DNA of 64,000 bases from an uncultured Rubritalea sp. (GTDB lineage Bacteria > Verrucomicrobiota > Verrucomicrobiia > Verrucomicrobiales > Akkermansiaceae): NCBI GenBank assembly GCA_937923145.1, contig CALAJT010000022.1:1-64000 (forward strand), written 5' to 3'. Under the pieces are notes generated by a model that saw only the letters and a program-made list of their open reading frames with translations, ran no database searches and was not told the DNA's origin. Made by a program: the position numbers and the translations under genes. This document shows, piece by piece, positions 34,773 to 43,809 of this stretch (its first letter is position 1; the number at the start of each line of letters is the position of its first letter).

Positions 34773-34878
34773 CTTAATAACCTTTGATCAGCATCTGAAT
34801 AACATATAATACGATAGCCAGACTAAAAATAATACCTATAAACATTCCCATTTCAAACGCATCATTGTCAGAAACCAA
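34773..34878 (-). CDS. Short transmembrane frame upstream of the coiled-coil gene
   Basis: About 34 codons read on the minus strand from TTG at 34878 (or ATG at 34854 or 34848) and end in a TAA. They encode a single hydrophobic helix, MFIGIIFSLAIVLYVIQMLI, ending KGY. It is in the same frame as the large coiled-coil gene, separated only by that stop. It is either a separate small membrane protein or the detached N-terminal anchor of the coiled-coil protein. Confidence 0.4.
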
Positions 34879-34922
34879 AAAAATCAGCAATGGTAAAGTC
34901 TCAGAGATTTTATAACGCTACA

Positions 34923-34957
34923 AAGAAAAAGCTCAGCATATTAAGTGCTGAGCTTAG
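34923..34957 (-). terminator. Intrinsic terminator after tRNA-Gly
   Basis: On the minus strand AAGCTCAGCAC and its partner GTGCTGAGCTT-like arm (AAGCTCAGCATA on the plus strand) form a hairpin followed by a T-rich tract. It lies 25 bases beyond the tRNA 3' end. Confidence 0.8.
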
Positions 34958-34982
34958 TTCTTAGAAAGTCTAACAGTAGCAG

Positions 34983-35056
34983 TGGAGCGGGTAGAGAGAA
35001 TCGAACTCTCCTAGTCAGCTTGGAAGGCTGGAGCATTACCACTATGCTATACCCGC
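34983..35056 (-). tRNA. tRNA-Gly (anticodon TCC), CCA encoded
   Basis: The 74-base cloverleaf on the minus strand has a GCGGGTA/TACCCGC acceptor stem, a D arm GCAT/ATGC, an anticodon loop CTTCCAA (anticodon TCC at 35022-35024), and a T arm GAGAG-TTCGATT-CTCTC. The discriminator base T is followed by an encoded CCA (34983-34985). The first anticodon-stem pair is a C-A mismatch. It reads GGA codons. It is followed by an intrinsic terminator. Confidence 0.95.
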
Positions 35057-35113
35057 TTATATTACTGTAGGTGTGTAGCGATTACCGCTACGCGTGGGAG
35101 TATTAGAGTAGGT

Positions 35114-36016
35114 TTAAGATCTAGACAAGCCTAAATTTGAATAAATTTCCATTGTAGCCTTACTTTTATTCAATGTATAAAAGTGGATTCCTGCTACACC
35201 TGCATCGAGTAGCTCTGCACATTGCTGTGCAGCGTAGTGAATACCTACTTTTTCTACTGCACCTGTATCTCCTTCTGCACGCTGTAGTGCTCGGATTAGC
35301 TTCGCTGGATAGCGTGCTCCTTCAGCTAGTTCAGCCATGCGGTTCATACCTTTGAGTGATGTCACAGGCATGATGCCCGCGATAATAGGAATGTCGATAC
35401 CTTCTAGAAGGCAGCGCTCACGGAAATCCAAGAAGTCATGGTTATCAAAAAAGAGTTGGGTGCAGATATAGTCTGCCCCTGCATCTACTTTCTCCTTTAG
35501 AAAAGCCATCTCTTTAACTCTGTTCGGTGTAGTAGGATGCCCTTCTGGGAAACCTGCTACTCCTATACCAAAGCCTCTAGGGTCTGGATGCTTGCCTGAT
35601 TTATTAAACTTCTTGATAAATCGAACCAGGTCAGAGGCAAACTTGAAATCATCCTGCGAACGATCGTAGTTAGGCTGATCATGAGGTGGATCACCTCTAA
35701 GGGCTAGTATGTTTCCTACTCCTGCATCTGCGTAGCGCACTAGAATACTCTCAATTTCTTCTTCAGTATGCCCTATACAGGTAAGGTGAGGGACTGGTGG
35801 AGTGCCAGTCGTTTCTTTAATCTTGATGACTAGGTCATGTGTCAAATCACGAGTCGCCCCTCCCGCCCCATACGTCACGGAGACGAATGAAGGTTTATAA
35901 CGCTCTAGCTCTGCGATGACTTCGTAGAGATCATTAGATGCTTCTTGGCTCTTCGGCGGGAAGAATTCGAACGATAGTGATGGCTGACCTTCTTTAAGGA
36001 TATCGGAAATGTGCAT
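35114..36016 (-). CDS. metF: 5,10-methylenetetrahydrofolate reductase
   Basis: This 300-residue TIM-barrel flavoprotein has SFEFFPPKSQEA near the N-terminus, VSVTYGAGGATRD, and FGIGVAGFPEGHP, all conserved in MetF. It reduces methylene-THF to methyl-THF for methionine synthesis. The C-terminal GIHFYTLNKSKAT motif is complete. It is the last gene of a leftward cluster thiE-pfkB-metF with gaps of 27 and 53 bases. Confidence 0.95.
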   Translation of the reverse strand: MHISDILKEGQPSLSFEFFPPKSQEASNDLYEVIAELERYKPSFVSVTYGAGGATRDLTHDLVIKIKETTGTPPVPHLTCIGHTEEEIESILVRYADAGVGNILALRGDPPHDQPNYDRSQDDFKFASDLVRFIKKFNKSGKHPDPRGFGIGVAGFPEGHPTTPNRVKEMAFLKEKVDAGADYICTQLFFDNHDFLDFRERCLLEGIDIPIIAGIMPVTSLKGMNRMAELAEGARYPAKLIRALQRAEGDTGAVEKVGIHYAAQQCAELLDAGVAGIHFYTLNKSKATMEIYSNLGLSRS

Positions 36017-36069
36017 GATATAATCTATCTATAAATGATTTTGAGCGGTGAGAGCTATTAACAGATTTA

Positions 36070-36981
36070 CTATGACCACTCACCCATTTTTCTCAATTCT
36101 TCTAATCGAGCTTCTATGTCATCTTTAGTCACCTCTTGAAGCTTACAAGTAGAGAATGCTTCACAAGTGTAACTAGCGACTACTGATCCACGTGCCATAG
36201 CCTTGCTAATATCAGCAAAACTATAGTCTTCAGTGTCTAACTGATCTAAATAACCAGCCATACCACCGAGGAATGAATCACCTGCTCCAGTAGGATCTGC
36301 TAGGTCTCTTAATGGCCAAGCGTGAAGCCTGAACATTCTACCCTCTGGTCCGAATAATACAGCTCCGAATTCACCTAACTTGATGATCACATATTCAGGT
36401 CCTTTCTCTAACAGTAGGTCACCTGCTACGATGAGGTTTGACTCTTTAGCAAGTTCTCGCGCTTCAGATTCATTGAGAACTAACACATTGATTTTTTGTA
36501 ATACCTCGTGGAGTTGATCATTAGTAATATTGATCCAAAGATCCATAGTGTCAGCGATGACGAAGCTACCCTTACACTGCTCTAACATTTGCAGTTGATT
36601 CTCAGGAGCCATGTTTGCCAATACTACGATCTGTGAATCTGCGATCTCTGCAGGGACTTTTACTGACCAGCCTTCTAATACATTGAGAGCTACATCGTGA
36701 GTGACACGGTCATTCATGTTTTCCATGTATTCTCCAGTCCAAGTAAATGAAGCTGACTCACTACGCTCAACACCTGTTAGGGAGATATTATGACTCTCTA
36801 ACATATCTAAATGCTCCTGTGGGTAGTCCTTGCCGATGATGCCCACAAGACGAACATCATCTGTAAAATAGCTAGCAGCTAGTGATGCAAATGAAGCTGA
36901 ACCTCCAAGAAGATTTTTCGCTTCTGCTGAGGGGGTCTTGACGTTGTCTATGGCTATAGTGCCTCCGATGATTACTGACAT
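36070..36981 (-). CDS. PfkB-family carbohydrate/nucleoside kinase
   Basis: This 303-residue kinase starts SVIIGGTIAIDNVKTPSAEA, with a following GGSASFASLAASYF, and carries the C-terminal signature DPTGAGDSFLGG with the catalytic Asp. The family phosphorylates sugars or nucleosides; the exact substrate is not predictable. It lies between thiE and metF on the same strand. Confidence 0.88.
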   Translation of the reverse strand: MSVIIGGTIAIDNVKTPSAEAKNLLGGSASFASLAASYFTDDVRLVGIIGKDYPQEHLDMLESHNISLTGVERSESASFTWTGEYMENMNDRVTHDVALNVLEGWSVKVPAEIADSQIVVLANMAPENQLQMLEQCKGSFVIADTMDLWINITNDQLHEVLQKINVLVLNESEARELAKESNLIVAGDLLLEKGPEYVIIKLGEFGAVLFGPEGRMFRLHAWPLRDLADPTGAGDSFLGGMAGYLDQLDTEDYSFADISKAMARGSVVASYTCEAFSTCKLQEVTKDDIEARLEELRKMGEWS

Positions 36982-37008
36982 GATATTTATATATAGGGTA
37001 GATGATTA

Positions 37009-37671
37009 TTAGAGCATTGATTTAGCCTCGCTGGTGGCTGACTCTATAGAGTCAGCTGTAAGTAGATCAGATACGATTACTAATCTGCTGGCTCCTGCTT
37101 GGATAACTGTCTTTATATTAGCTCGGGTGATTCCTCCAATACAAAATACAGGTATTTCTGATCCTATCTTATTTTCCACATAAAAAACATCGTCCATCCC
37201 TATCCCAGGGCGCCCCTTCTTCGTGGGGGTAGGGAATAATGGACCAAAGCCGATGTAGTCAAATCCTTCCTCAAGCGCCACCACTGCTTGCTCTTTAGAA
37301 TGTGTGGATCTACCTACAATCATAGTATCACCCACTATATTACGAGCTAGCTGCAGTGAACCATCGTCCTGCCCAATATGCACACCATCCGCTCCTACTC
37401 TAGAAGCTACCTCCGGAAAATCATTGATGATGAGAGGAATACCTCTGCGTTGACAATATGGCAGTAGCTCAATGGCGAATTTCTCTACTTGCTCAGGTCT
37501 ATAACCTTTCGCTCTAAGCTGGAGAATATCCGCTCCTCCTGAGATCAAACTCTTAGTAGTGGATACTAGGTCAGCCTCTGCGGTATACCCTAAATCTACT
37601 ATTCCATATAATCTCGCTTGATTCAGTTTATTCACATTCGATGTATCATTCGATTTCATGAGGCTATACAC
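37009..37671 (-). CDS. thiE: Thiamine-phosphate synthase
   Basis: This 220-residue TIM barrel has ILQLRAKGYRPEQVEKF, PLIINDFPEVASRVGADGVH, HIGQDDGSLQLARNIVG, and FGPLFPTPTKKG, the conserved phosphate- and pyrimidine-binding loops of ThiE. It joins HMP-PP and thiazole phosphate to make thiamine phosphate. The start is at 37671 (an alternative ATG lies 4 codons later). Confidence 0.92.
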   Translation of the reverse strand: MYSLMKSNDTSNVNKLNQARLYGIVDLGYTAEADLVSTTKSLISGGADILQLRAKGYRPEQVEKFAIELLPYCQRRGIPLIINDFPEVASRVGADGVHIGQDDGSLQLARNIVGDTMIVGRSTHSKEQAVVALEEGFDYIGFGPLFPTPTKKGRPGIGMDDVFYVENKIGSEIPVFCIGGITRANIKTVIQAGASRLVIVSDLLTADSIESATSEAKSML

Positions 37672-37795
37672 ACACCTAAAGAATAGAAAAACGAGTCAAA
37701 AATCCAGCTAATCTAAAAAAGTATAAGAAAATGCTCTCAACTCCCCTTTATTGCTTGCATTCACCGTCTTAGAGCATTATTTCGAGCCCAAGATT

Positions 37796-38491
37796 ATGTC
37801 AGATACACCTACACCTATTGCAGAGATTGATCATGGACCGTCTAAGTTTGATCAATTCCTCGAAAAAAATCAAAAAAAGCTCCTTATTTTAGCGTTTCTT
37901 GTTTTCATAGCAGTCATCGCCTATGTATTCCTGAAAGGCTATAACTCAATGCAAGAAGAGAACGCAGGAGCTCTGCTCTTAGAAGCTAGTAGCGAAGAAG
38001 AATACAGTAAAGTAATCTCAGAATATCCAGATAGAGCAGCTGCCGGAACCGCTGCTTATATCATCGCTACTATGCGAACATCTGATGATGATGCTATAGA
38101 AGCATATAATCACTTTATCAGCACCTATCCAGAGCACGCCATGCTCACATTAGCTGAGTTTAATCTAGCTCAACACCAGATCAATGCAGGCAAGACAGCT
38201 GAAGCTAGAGCGACTCTAGACACTCTGATAGACGGAGAAAATGCAGACTTTATCATACCAAAAGCGAAGATTTCACTCGGAGATATAGCTCTAGCAGAAG
38301 GTGATAAAGAGCATGCTGAAAAACTCTACAATGATGCGATAAACTTTAATGAGTCAAAACACGCATTCGTAGATGAAGCTAAGACTAAGATAAACTACAT
38401 TAGGGCATCTAAACCACAGATCTTAGAAACTCCAGCTCCAACACCAGTAACACCAGCCCCTGTTACCCCTGAAGCTCCAAAAAAACCATAA
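37796..38491 (+). CDS. Membrane-anchored tetratricopeptide-like protein (YfgM-type)
   Basis: This ~231-residue protein has one N-terminal transmembrane helix (LLILAFLVFIAVIAYVFL, residues ~29-46), then TPR-like helix pairs (SEYPDRAAAGTAAYIIATM, then AEFNLAQHQINAGKTAEARA) and a Pro/Ala-rich tail (ETPAPTPVTPAPVTPEAPKK). It resembles YfgM/BamD-like periplasmic TPR proteins. The start at 37796 gives a natural cytoplasmic N-terminus; an earlier ATG at 37751 would add 15 unlikely residues. Confidence 0.7.
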   Translation: MSDTPTPIAEIDHGPSKFDQFLEKNQKKLLILAFLVFIAVIAYVFLKGYNSMQEENAGALLLEASSEEEYSKVISEYPDRAAAGTAAYIIATMRTSDDDAIEAYNHFISTYPEHAMLTLAEFNLAQHQINAGKTAEARATLDTLIDGENADFIIPKAKISLGDIALAEGDKEHAEKLYNDAINFNESKHAFVDEAKTKINYIRASKPQILETPAPTPVTPAPVTPEAPKKP

Positions 38492-38743
38492 ATCATCTAG
38501 ATGAATTAATTATCAACATATCTAAATTATACGATCTAAGTGACTAATTTTTTTAAAGAAAATCATTCACAAGTCATCGCGAATACTATATAAGTGCTTA
38601 GATATGAATCAAACAGATAGTCATGTTGGTCTCCTAATAATTAATGAATGCAGTATTTAAAGGGATTCTAAAATAGTATTATTCATATCGCCAAACAATC
38701 AAAATAACTAACAAATCATTAACCATAAACCAACTACATAGCC

Positions 38744-39319
38744 GTGTCAGTATTCAAAAAATATATCAGCAATAACGAAGAAGAAGCAGGTAATAATGCA
38801 TCTAACAACAACTCTTCACAATCTACAGACAAAGATTCTAGACCAGCTGTAAAAGGCAATGCTCCTAGCAAATCTGAACCTGCTAAATCAGCGGCTTCTT
38901 CTTCAGCGGCATCTGCTTCCTCACCATCTTCGAAAGTTGCAGCCACACACGGTAGAAACGTTCTAAGTTCAGATGTAGAAATCAAAGGCAAAGTAAAATT
39001 TGCTAATGATCTGGTAGTAGACGGACTCATCGAAGGTGAAATCATCTCTGACGGATCACTCACTGTCGGCGAGAACGCACGTATAAAAGCTGAGATCAAC
39101 ACCCGCTCCGTAGTTATTTACGGAAAAGTCCACGGTAACATCAATGTTACTGACAGAGTAGACCTCAGAGCAAATGCTGAGCTCGTAGGAGACATCAAAG
39201 CAGGTACACTTTCTATCGAAGCAGGTGCTATCTTCGTAGGTAAATCTATAGTTGGCGCTCCGTCATCACTTCCTGTGTCTAAAGCTAAATCTTCAGACAA
39301 AAAGCTTGTTAAAGTTTAA
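38744..39319 (+). CDS. Bactofilin (polymer-forming cytoskeletal protein)
   Basis: This 191-residue protein starts at GTG and has a Ser/Ala-rich N-terminal tail, then the bactofilin beta-helix (about residues 78-170): VEIKGKVKFANDLVVDGLIE, then GEIISDGSLTVGENARIKAE. Bactofilins form filaments that organise the cell wall or polar structures. No LytM or other partner is adjacent. A strong terminator follows. Confidence 0.9.
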   Translation: MSVFKKYISNNEEEAGNNASNNNSSQSTDKDSRPAVKGNAPSKSEPAKSAASSSAASASSPSSKVAATHGRNVLSSDVEIKGKVKFANDLVVDGLIEGEIISDGSLTVGENARIKAEINTRSVVIYGKVHGNINVTDRVDLRANAELVGDIKAGTLSIEAGAIFVGKSIVGAPSSLPVSKAKSSDKKLVKV

Positions 39320-39357
39320 TACACCCTACTCCTTTAACTAGGATTATTAATTTTAGA

Positions 39358-39388
39358 GCGGGCATCTTTAATCAGATGCTCGCTTTTT
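39358..39388 (+). terminator. Intrinsic terminator after bactofilin
   Basis: GCGGGCATCT pairs with AGATGCTCGC over a TTAATC loop, followed by TTTTT. Confidence 0.88.
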
Positions 39389-39452
39389 CGTTAAATTGTT
39401 AAGCTTTATTATTTTCATACCCACAGCAATAATTATTTAATTATCTACTCTA

Positions 39453-39881
39453 ATGATCGAAGGCAAAGCTATATTCGCTGAACAAAAATGGTCTAGCTGG
39501 AAACTGGATAATCATATTCAAACTCTTCAACCAGAAACAGATTACGAACTCACAGTAGAGGAGAACTATGTAGGTGATATTATCAGCTATGGTGAGATGA
39601 AGGGAAGAGCGAAAGAGCCATTTTTCGGTTCATTGGTTAACATGTTTATGCGCTTTGTATCTGGATTCCTCCCAGGGGAAGACTTCAAGTATGCCTACCT
39701 GTTAGATTTTAAAGGCATAGGCAGAGTTCAGCTCTACATCTGTAATGAAGTATGGAGTTCTCATGCTGACATATTAAGCTATGGAGATGAAAAAGACCTC
39801 ACCATACTAGCGAATGCTGCAAAAGATTACATCCGCTATCGTTGTTTTGTAGATAGCATTCAACCCTTAGAAGCATCCTAA
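39453..39881 (+). CDS. Uncharacterised small cytoplasmic protein
   Basis: I do not recognise this 142-residue protein. It has aromatic-rich and acidic segments (QKWSSWKLDNHIQTLQPE; GFLPGEDFKYAYLLDFKG) and a C-terminal helix (LTILANAAKDYIRYRCF). No signal or membrane span is seen. Its last four bases overlap the end of cinA on the opposite strand. It has its own upstream region after the bactofilin terminator. Confidence 0.5.
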   Translation: MIEGKAIFAEQKWSSWKLDNHIQTLQPETDYELTVEENYVGDIISYGEMKGRAKEPFFGSLVNMFMRFVSGFLPGEDFKYAYLLDFKGIGRVQLYICNEVWSSHADILSYGDEKDLTILANAAKDYIRYRCFVDSIQPLEAS

Positions 39882-41152
39882 GAGTTTTTGCGTTTAGCTC
39901 TCAGAGAATTTAAAATAAGCATGAAAGCAGCCTGACTCACTACCTGCTTAAACACTTCCCTACCCTGTGGCTGATATTTCTGCACAGCAGATGTATGCAT
40001 TTCTCCATCCTGGATTCTAGATATTCCTATCCATACAGTGCCAACGGGCTTTTCCTCTGTTCCTCCAGTAGGTCCTGCTATGCCAGTTACTGAGATTGCT
40101 ATATCTGCTTTAGAATGCACTAAACCACCCTGTGCCATTTCCACCGCTACTTCCTGACTTACTGCTCCGTATTTAGCAAGCGTCTCATATTTGACACCTA
40201 GTAGCTGTGATTTAGCCTCATTAGAGTAAGTTACATACCCATGGGTGAATACTTTTGAAGAGCCTGAAACATCTGTCACTCTACTTGCTATACGACCTCC
40301 GGTACAGCTCTCTACTAGAGCTAGCTTAAGCTTCATTTTAGCCAATAAATCTACGACTGTTTTTTCTAAAGAATCGCCATTCCTGCTAATGTAAGATTCT
40401 GGATAAGTATCTATTGCTAGCTGAGCAGCCTCTTCTCGTAATGACTCAGCACCTATGAGGCGTAAGTCTAGCTCACCAGGTCTAGCACAGTAGCCGACCT
40501 CTAGTTTGGCGTCACCACCTATTGCCTCTAACTTAGCATCCAGCTCATCTTGGAATCTGCTCTCACCTACTCCTGAAAACTTAATACCTGTAACACCAAA
40601 ATCCGCTGGTATGTCGATCATTGCTCTGAGTCTAGGAGCCACCTCAGCATCATACATAGCATGCATCTCATGTGGCGGTCCAGGCAGCAGGAATATCGCG
40701 CACCCCTTCTTCTCACCCGTCGTGCCTAAACGTGGCGGAACATAAACTCCAGGTGCTGTCCCACGATCATTTGGTAACACGTCAGCTCCACAAGGGTGCT
40801 GAGCTTGCTTCAGATTAGACGGAGTCATCGGGCGGTTGATCTTCTTAAAAAATGCCTCTAGGCAGCGCACCGCATGCTCGTCTTCTATTAATTCTACACC
40901 TAGCGCCTCAGCAGTAGCCTCGCGGGTAATGTCATCGCTCGTAGGACCTAAACCTCCTGTCACTATGACCACATCACTGACAGCAATACTATCTTTAATT
41001 GCATCACGAATTGGCTCACCATCAGGGACTGTGATGAGCCGTTGGACCCTGAGTCCCACCTCTATCAGACGCTGACCCAGCCATGCTCCATGCGTATTCA
41101 GTGTGCTGCCGAGCAGTAATTCAGAGCCAGTATTGATGATCTCGATTTTCAT
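39878..41152 (-). CDS. cinA: CinA-type nicotinamide-nucleotide amidase (competence/damage-inducible)
   Basis: This 424-residue two-domain protein has an N-terminal MoCF-like domain (EIINTGSELLLGSTLNTHGA, then VVIVTGGLGPTSDDITREA) and a C-terminal amidase domain with LALVESCTGGRIASRVTDVS and AISVTGIAGPTGGT. CinA recycles pyridine nucleotides by deamidating NMN, and its N-terminal domain has ADP-ribose hydrolase activity. It is full length. Confidence 0.93.
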   Translation of the reverse strand: MKIEIINTGSELLLGSTLNTHGAWLGQRLIEVGLRVQRLITVPDGEPIRDAIKDSIAVSDVVIVTGGLGPTSDDITREATAEALGVELIEDEHAVRCLEAFFKKINRPMTPSNLKQAQHPCGADVLPNDRGTAPGVYVPPRLGTTGEKKGCAIFLLPGPPHEMHAMYDAEVAPRLRAMIDIPADFGVTGIKFSGVGESRFQDELDAKLEAIGGDAKLEVGYCARPGELDLRLIGAESLREEAAQLAIDTYPESYISRNGDSLEKTVVDLLAKMKLKLALVESCTGGRIASRVTDVSGSSKVFTHGYVTYSNEAKSQLLGVKYETLAKYGAVSQEVAVEMAQGGLVHSKADIAISVTGIAGPTGGTEEKPVGTVWIGISRIQDGEMHTSAVQKYQPQGREVFKQVVSQAAFMLILNSLRAKRKNS

Positions 41153-41354
41153 GACATCTCTTTATCACACATCGCGAATAGTAGGCAATCTATGTTCATT
41201 ATTTTAAATAAAAGTTTTTTGAGATCTAGCCACTTAGCTCACAAATAAATTAGCAACTGAAAATTAGAGAGTTATGAAATTTACATTTAATCCACATTTT
41301 ATTTGAACGCATTCTAATTTTCTCTGTCTATTTTTGTGTAGGCTAATTCATAGT

Positions 41355-41420
41355 AGCCGTTCATTGGGTGAACAACAACTTAAACCCGCAAGTAGCTACA
41401 ACTACTTGCGGGTTTGCGCT
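41355..41420 (+). ncRNA. Candidate small RNA or orphan terminator
   Basis: A hairpin GTTCA-TTGGG-TGAAC (41360-41374) is followed 10 bases later by a strong intrinsic terminator. The stem AAACCCGCAAGTAG/CTACTTGCGGGTTT, with loop CTACAA, runs into GCGCTTTTT. No plus-strand gene lies within the preceding 1.4 kb: cinA is on the minus strand and starts at 41152. The hairpins may therefore be the 3' end of a short untranslated RNA. A promoter is not obvious. Confidence 0.4.
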
Positions 41421-41464
41421 TTTTAAGGCATTACTAATAATGTAGCCAATATCTATGTAGCCTC

Positions 41465-42199
41465 ATGAACATTGAAACCATAATTCTTCTCGCTCTTGCC
41501 GCCCTCTGTATTGGTATTTCAAAAGCTGGTTTTTCAGGAGTATCTCTGATTGCAGTTTTTATTCTGGCTGATACCTTTGGTGCCAGAGAATCACTAGGGA
41601 TAGCCTTACCTCTTCTTATCGTTGCAGACATCATCGTCTATCCTGCATTCCGTAAATATGGTAGTTGGAGACAGGTCTGGCCACTCTTTTCCCCCGCTAT
41701 TTTGGGTATAGTTATTGGATTTTATCTACTCTCTGGGTTGCCAAATGATGTTATGAGAAAAGTCATCGGCTACATCATTCTATCCATGGCTGCTCTACAG
41801 GTTTTAAGAACACTTTATAAATCTCAAATCGAAGCAATTGCTCATTCCAAAAGCTTTGGACTTTTTGCAGCTAGCTCTGGCGGTATTGCTACTGTTCTAG
41901 CAAATGCTGCGGGACCTATTTTTCAGCTCTACTTTCTCACGATTAGTTTGCCTAAGATGGAACTCATCGGAGTATGTGCGAGATTCTTCCTAGTGATCAA
42001 TATTCTAAAACTACCTCTGAATGCTCATCTAAATCTCATCAGCTCTGAGACTATACTTATCAATCTCGGAATGATTCCAGTTCTCGCTCTAGGTATATTC
42101 GGGGGGAAGAAATTGCTCTCTAAGGTTCCGCAGAAAGTGTTCGAACAGATGGTGCTATTGTTTGCTCTGATTGCTGGAATTAAACTAGCCTTCTTTTAG
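41465..42199 (+). CDS. TauE/SafE-family (TSUP) permease
   Basis: This 244-residue integral membrane protein has about eight helices. The characteristic GISKAGFSGVSLIAVFILAD motif is at its N-terminus and a related ASSGGIATVLANAAGP repeat is in the second half. The family exports or imports sulfite, organosulfonates or similar anions. Its 3' end overlaps the convergent phosphodiesterase gene by 15 bases. Confidence 0.85.
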   Translation: MNIETIILLALAALCIGISKAGFSGVSLIAVFILADTFGARESLGIALPLLIVADIIVYPAFRKYGSWRQVWPLFSPAILGIVIGFYLLSGLPNDVMRKVIGYIILSMAALQVLRTLYKSQIEAIAHSKSFGLFAASSGGIATVLANAAGPIFQLYFLTISLPKMELIGVCARFFLVINILKLPLNAHLNLISSETILINLGMIPVLALGIFGGKKLLSKVPQKVFEQMVLLFALIAGIKLAFF

Positions 42200-43546
42200 A
42201 TCTTTCGTCACAGCTTCTATAATCCTTTCACAAACTTGCTCAGCGGCTGATACTTCTGTTAGATTTAATTTTTTAGAAGTAGCAAAGATTGGTTGCTCAC
42301 CCTCTACTACATTATCTCTTCCATGGGAGCCTTTCACTAAATCAGCATCCAATGGGATTACATCTAGCATAGCTCTGAATCCTAGCTTCTTTTTAGCTAG
42401 AAATTTAGCCACTTTGAGCATTGGGAATTTCAGCTCTGGGTCTAGGAACAACTCGACTGGATCATAGCCGACTTTGCGGTGAATATCTACGCAGCGGGCA
42501 AAATCAGGAGCTACTTGATCATCCTGCCAGTAGTAGTAAGTGAACCATGCGTTCTCTTTGGAGATGGCCACTAAGTCACCGGCACGATCGTGCTCACCCA
42601 CTCTGACCTCTTCTACACCTTCAGTCTCTAACAGAACCTTTTTCACTTCATCGATTAATGACTTATCATTCACATAAATATGTGCCGCCTGATGGTCTGC
42701 AACTGCGAACACTTTACTAGCGCCACAATCTAACAGCTCTAGCCCTAGTTCATCTTTAATCGTAATCCAGCCCTTCTCACGAAACACTCTATTTAAGTGC
42801 ACAGGCTGATCCACCTTTGAGATTCCATATTCAGAAAGAATGATCACTTCTATTCCACGATCATTGTAGAAATCAACTAAGCCTCCGACTACATTATCAA
42901 TCTGAGTCAGCTCGACATTCACTCTCTCATCACCTGGACCGTATTGCTGTAGACAATAGTCCAAATGCGGGAGATAGACCAAACTCAATGTAGGCTCATG
43001 GTGATCCTCAGCCCACATCGCCGAATCTGCGATCCACTTGCTGCTATCTATCCCGGCTCTTGGCCCCCAGAATGCAGGGAATGGAAATTCTCCTAAGTCC
43101 GCCTTCACCTCTTCACGCATTCCCATTGGCTGAGTGTATACATCAAACACCTTTCGCCCATCCGCTGGATACATCGGTCGCGGAGTGATGGTCCAGTCAG
43201 CAGTGGAATACATATTATACCACCAGAAAAGTTTAGCACAGGTAAAGCCATCGTTTTCTCTTCGTAATATATCCCAGACTTTTTCACCTTGGACGATGTG
43301 ATTACTCTGCTTCCAAAATTTCACTTCAGCATTCTCACGGTCGTACCAACCATTTGCCACTACCCCATGCTCCGAAACAGGCTGCCCTGTCACGTAGCTA
43401 GACTGAGCCGTGCAAGTAACCGCAGGAAACGCAGGTCTGAAACTAGACAATACTGCCCCCTCTAGATAGGAATTAATCCTCGGCGTATGTTCCCCTAGTA
43501 AGCTCTTCGTTAGACCTACCACATTGATAACTGCGACTCTATTCAT
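42185..43546 (-). CDS. Alkaline-phosphatase-superfamily phosphodiesterase (NPP type)
   Basis: This ~453-residue enzyme starts MNRVAVINVVGLTKSLLG and has the nucleophile region FPAVTCTAQSSYVTGQP, with Thr in the usual NPP position. Metal ligands lie in a later LSEYGISKVDQPVHL segment and in HGRDNVV. It would hydrolyse nucleotide pyrophosphates or phosphodiesters. No signal peptide is seen, so it is probably cytoplasmic. The start at 43546 is chosen because homology begins there; the upstream Met at 43567 adds seven residues. Confidence 0.82.
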   Translation of the reverse strand: MNRVAVINVVGLTKSLLGEHTPRINSYLEGAVLSSFRPAFPAVTCTAQSSYVTGQPVSEHGVVANGWYDRENAEVKFWKQSNHIVQGEKVWDILRRENDGFTCAKLFWWYNMYSTADWTITPRPMYPADGRKVFDVYTQPMGMREEVKADLGEFPFPAFWGPRAGIDSSKWIADSAMWAEDHHEPTLSLVYLPHLDYCLQQYGPGDERVNVELTQIDNVVGGLVDFYNDRGIEVIILSEYGISKVDQPVHLNRVFREKGWITIKDELGLELLDCGASKVFAVADHQAAHIYVNDKSLIDEVKKVLLETEGVEEVRVGEHDRAGDLVAISKENAWFTYYYWQDDQVAPDFARCVDIHRKVGYDPVELFLDPELKFPMLKVAKFLAKKKLGFRAMLDVIPLDADLVKGSHGRDNVVEGEQPIFATSKKLNLTEVSAAEQVCERIIEAVTKDLKEG

Positions 43547-43809
43547 TAAGAAAAGTTTACTCACCAACTAAAAAACTGCAACCCAACAATCACGCTGAAA
43601 ATGTTATAAGTAAATCTAACTGGTCTTCATCAACCTCAGGGTTCTGTGAGACTGTTTGACCTCGCTGAGTAATCCACTTATCGACAGCTAGCACAGAGTC
43701 ACTATCCGTTCCTCAGAATATGATTCATCACAAAAGTTTTCAGCTAAATAGAGGGATAACTCAGTTATTCACGCCCGTGCTCTTACTCGTGGTTGTGGAA
43801 AGCATGAAC

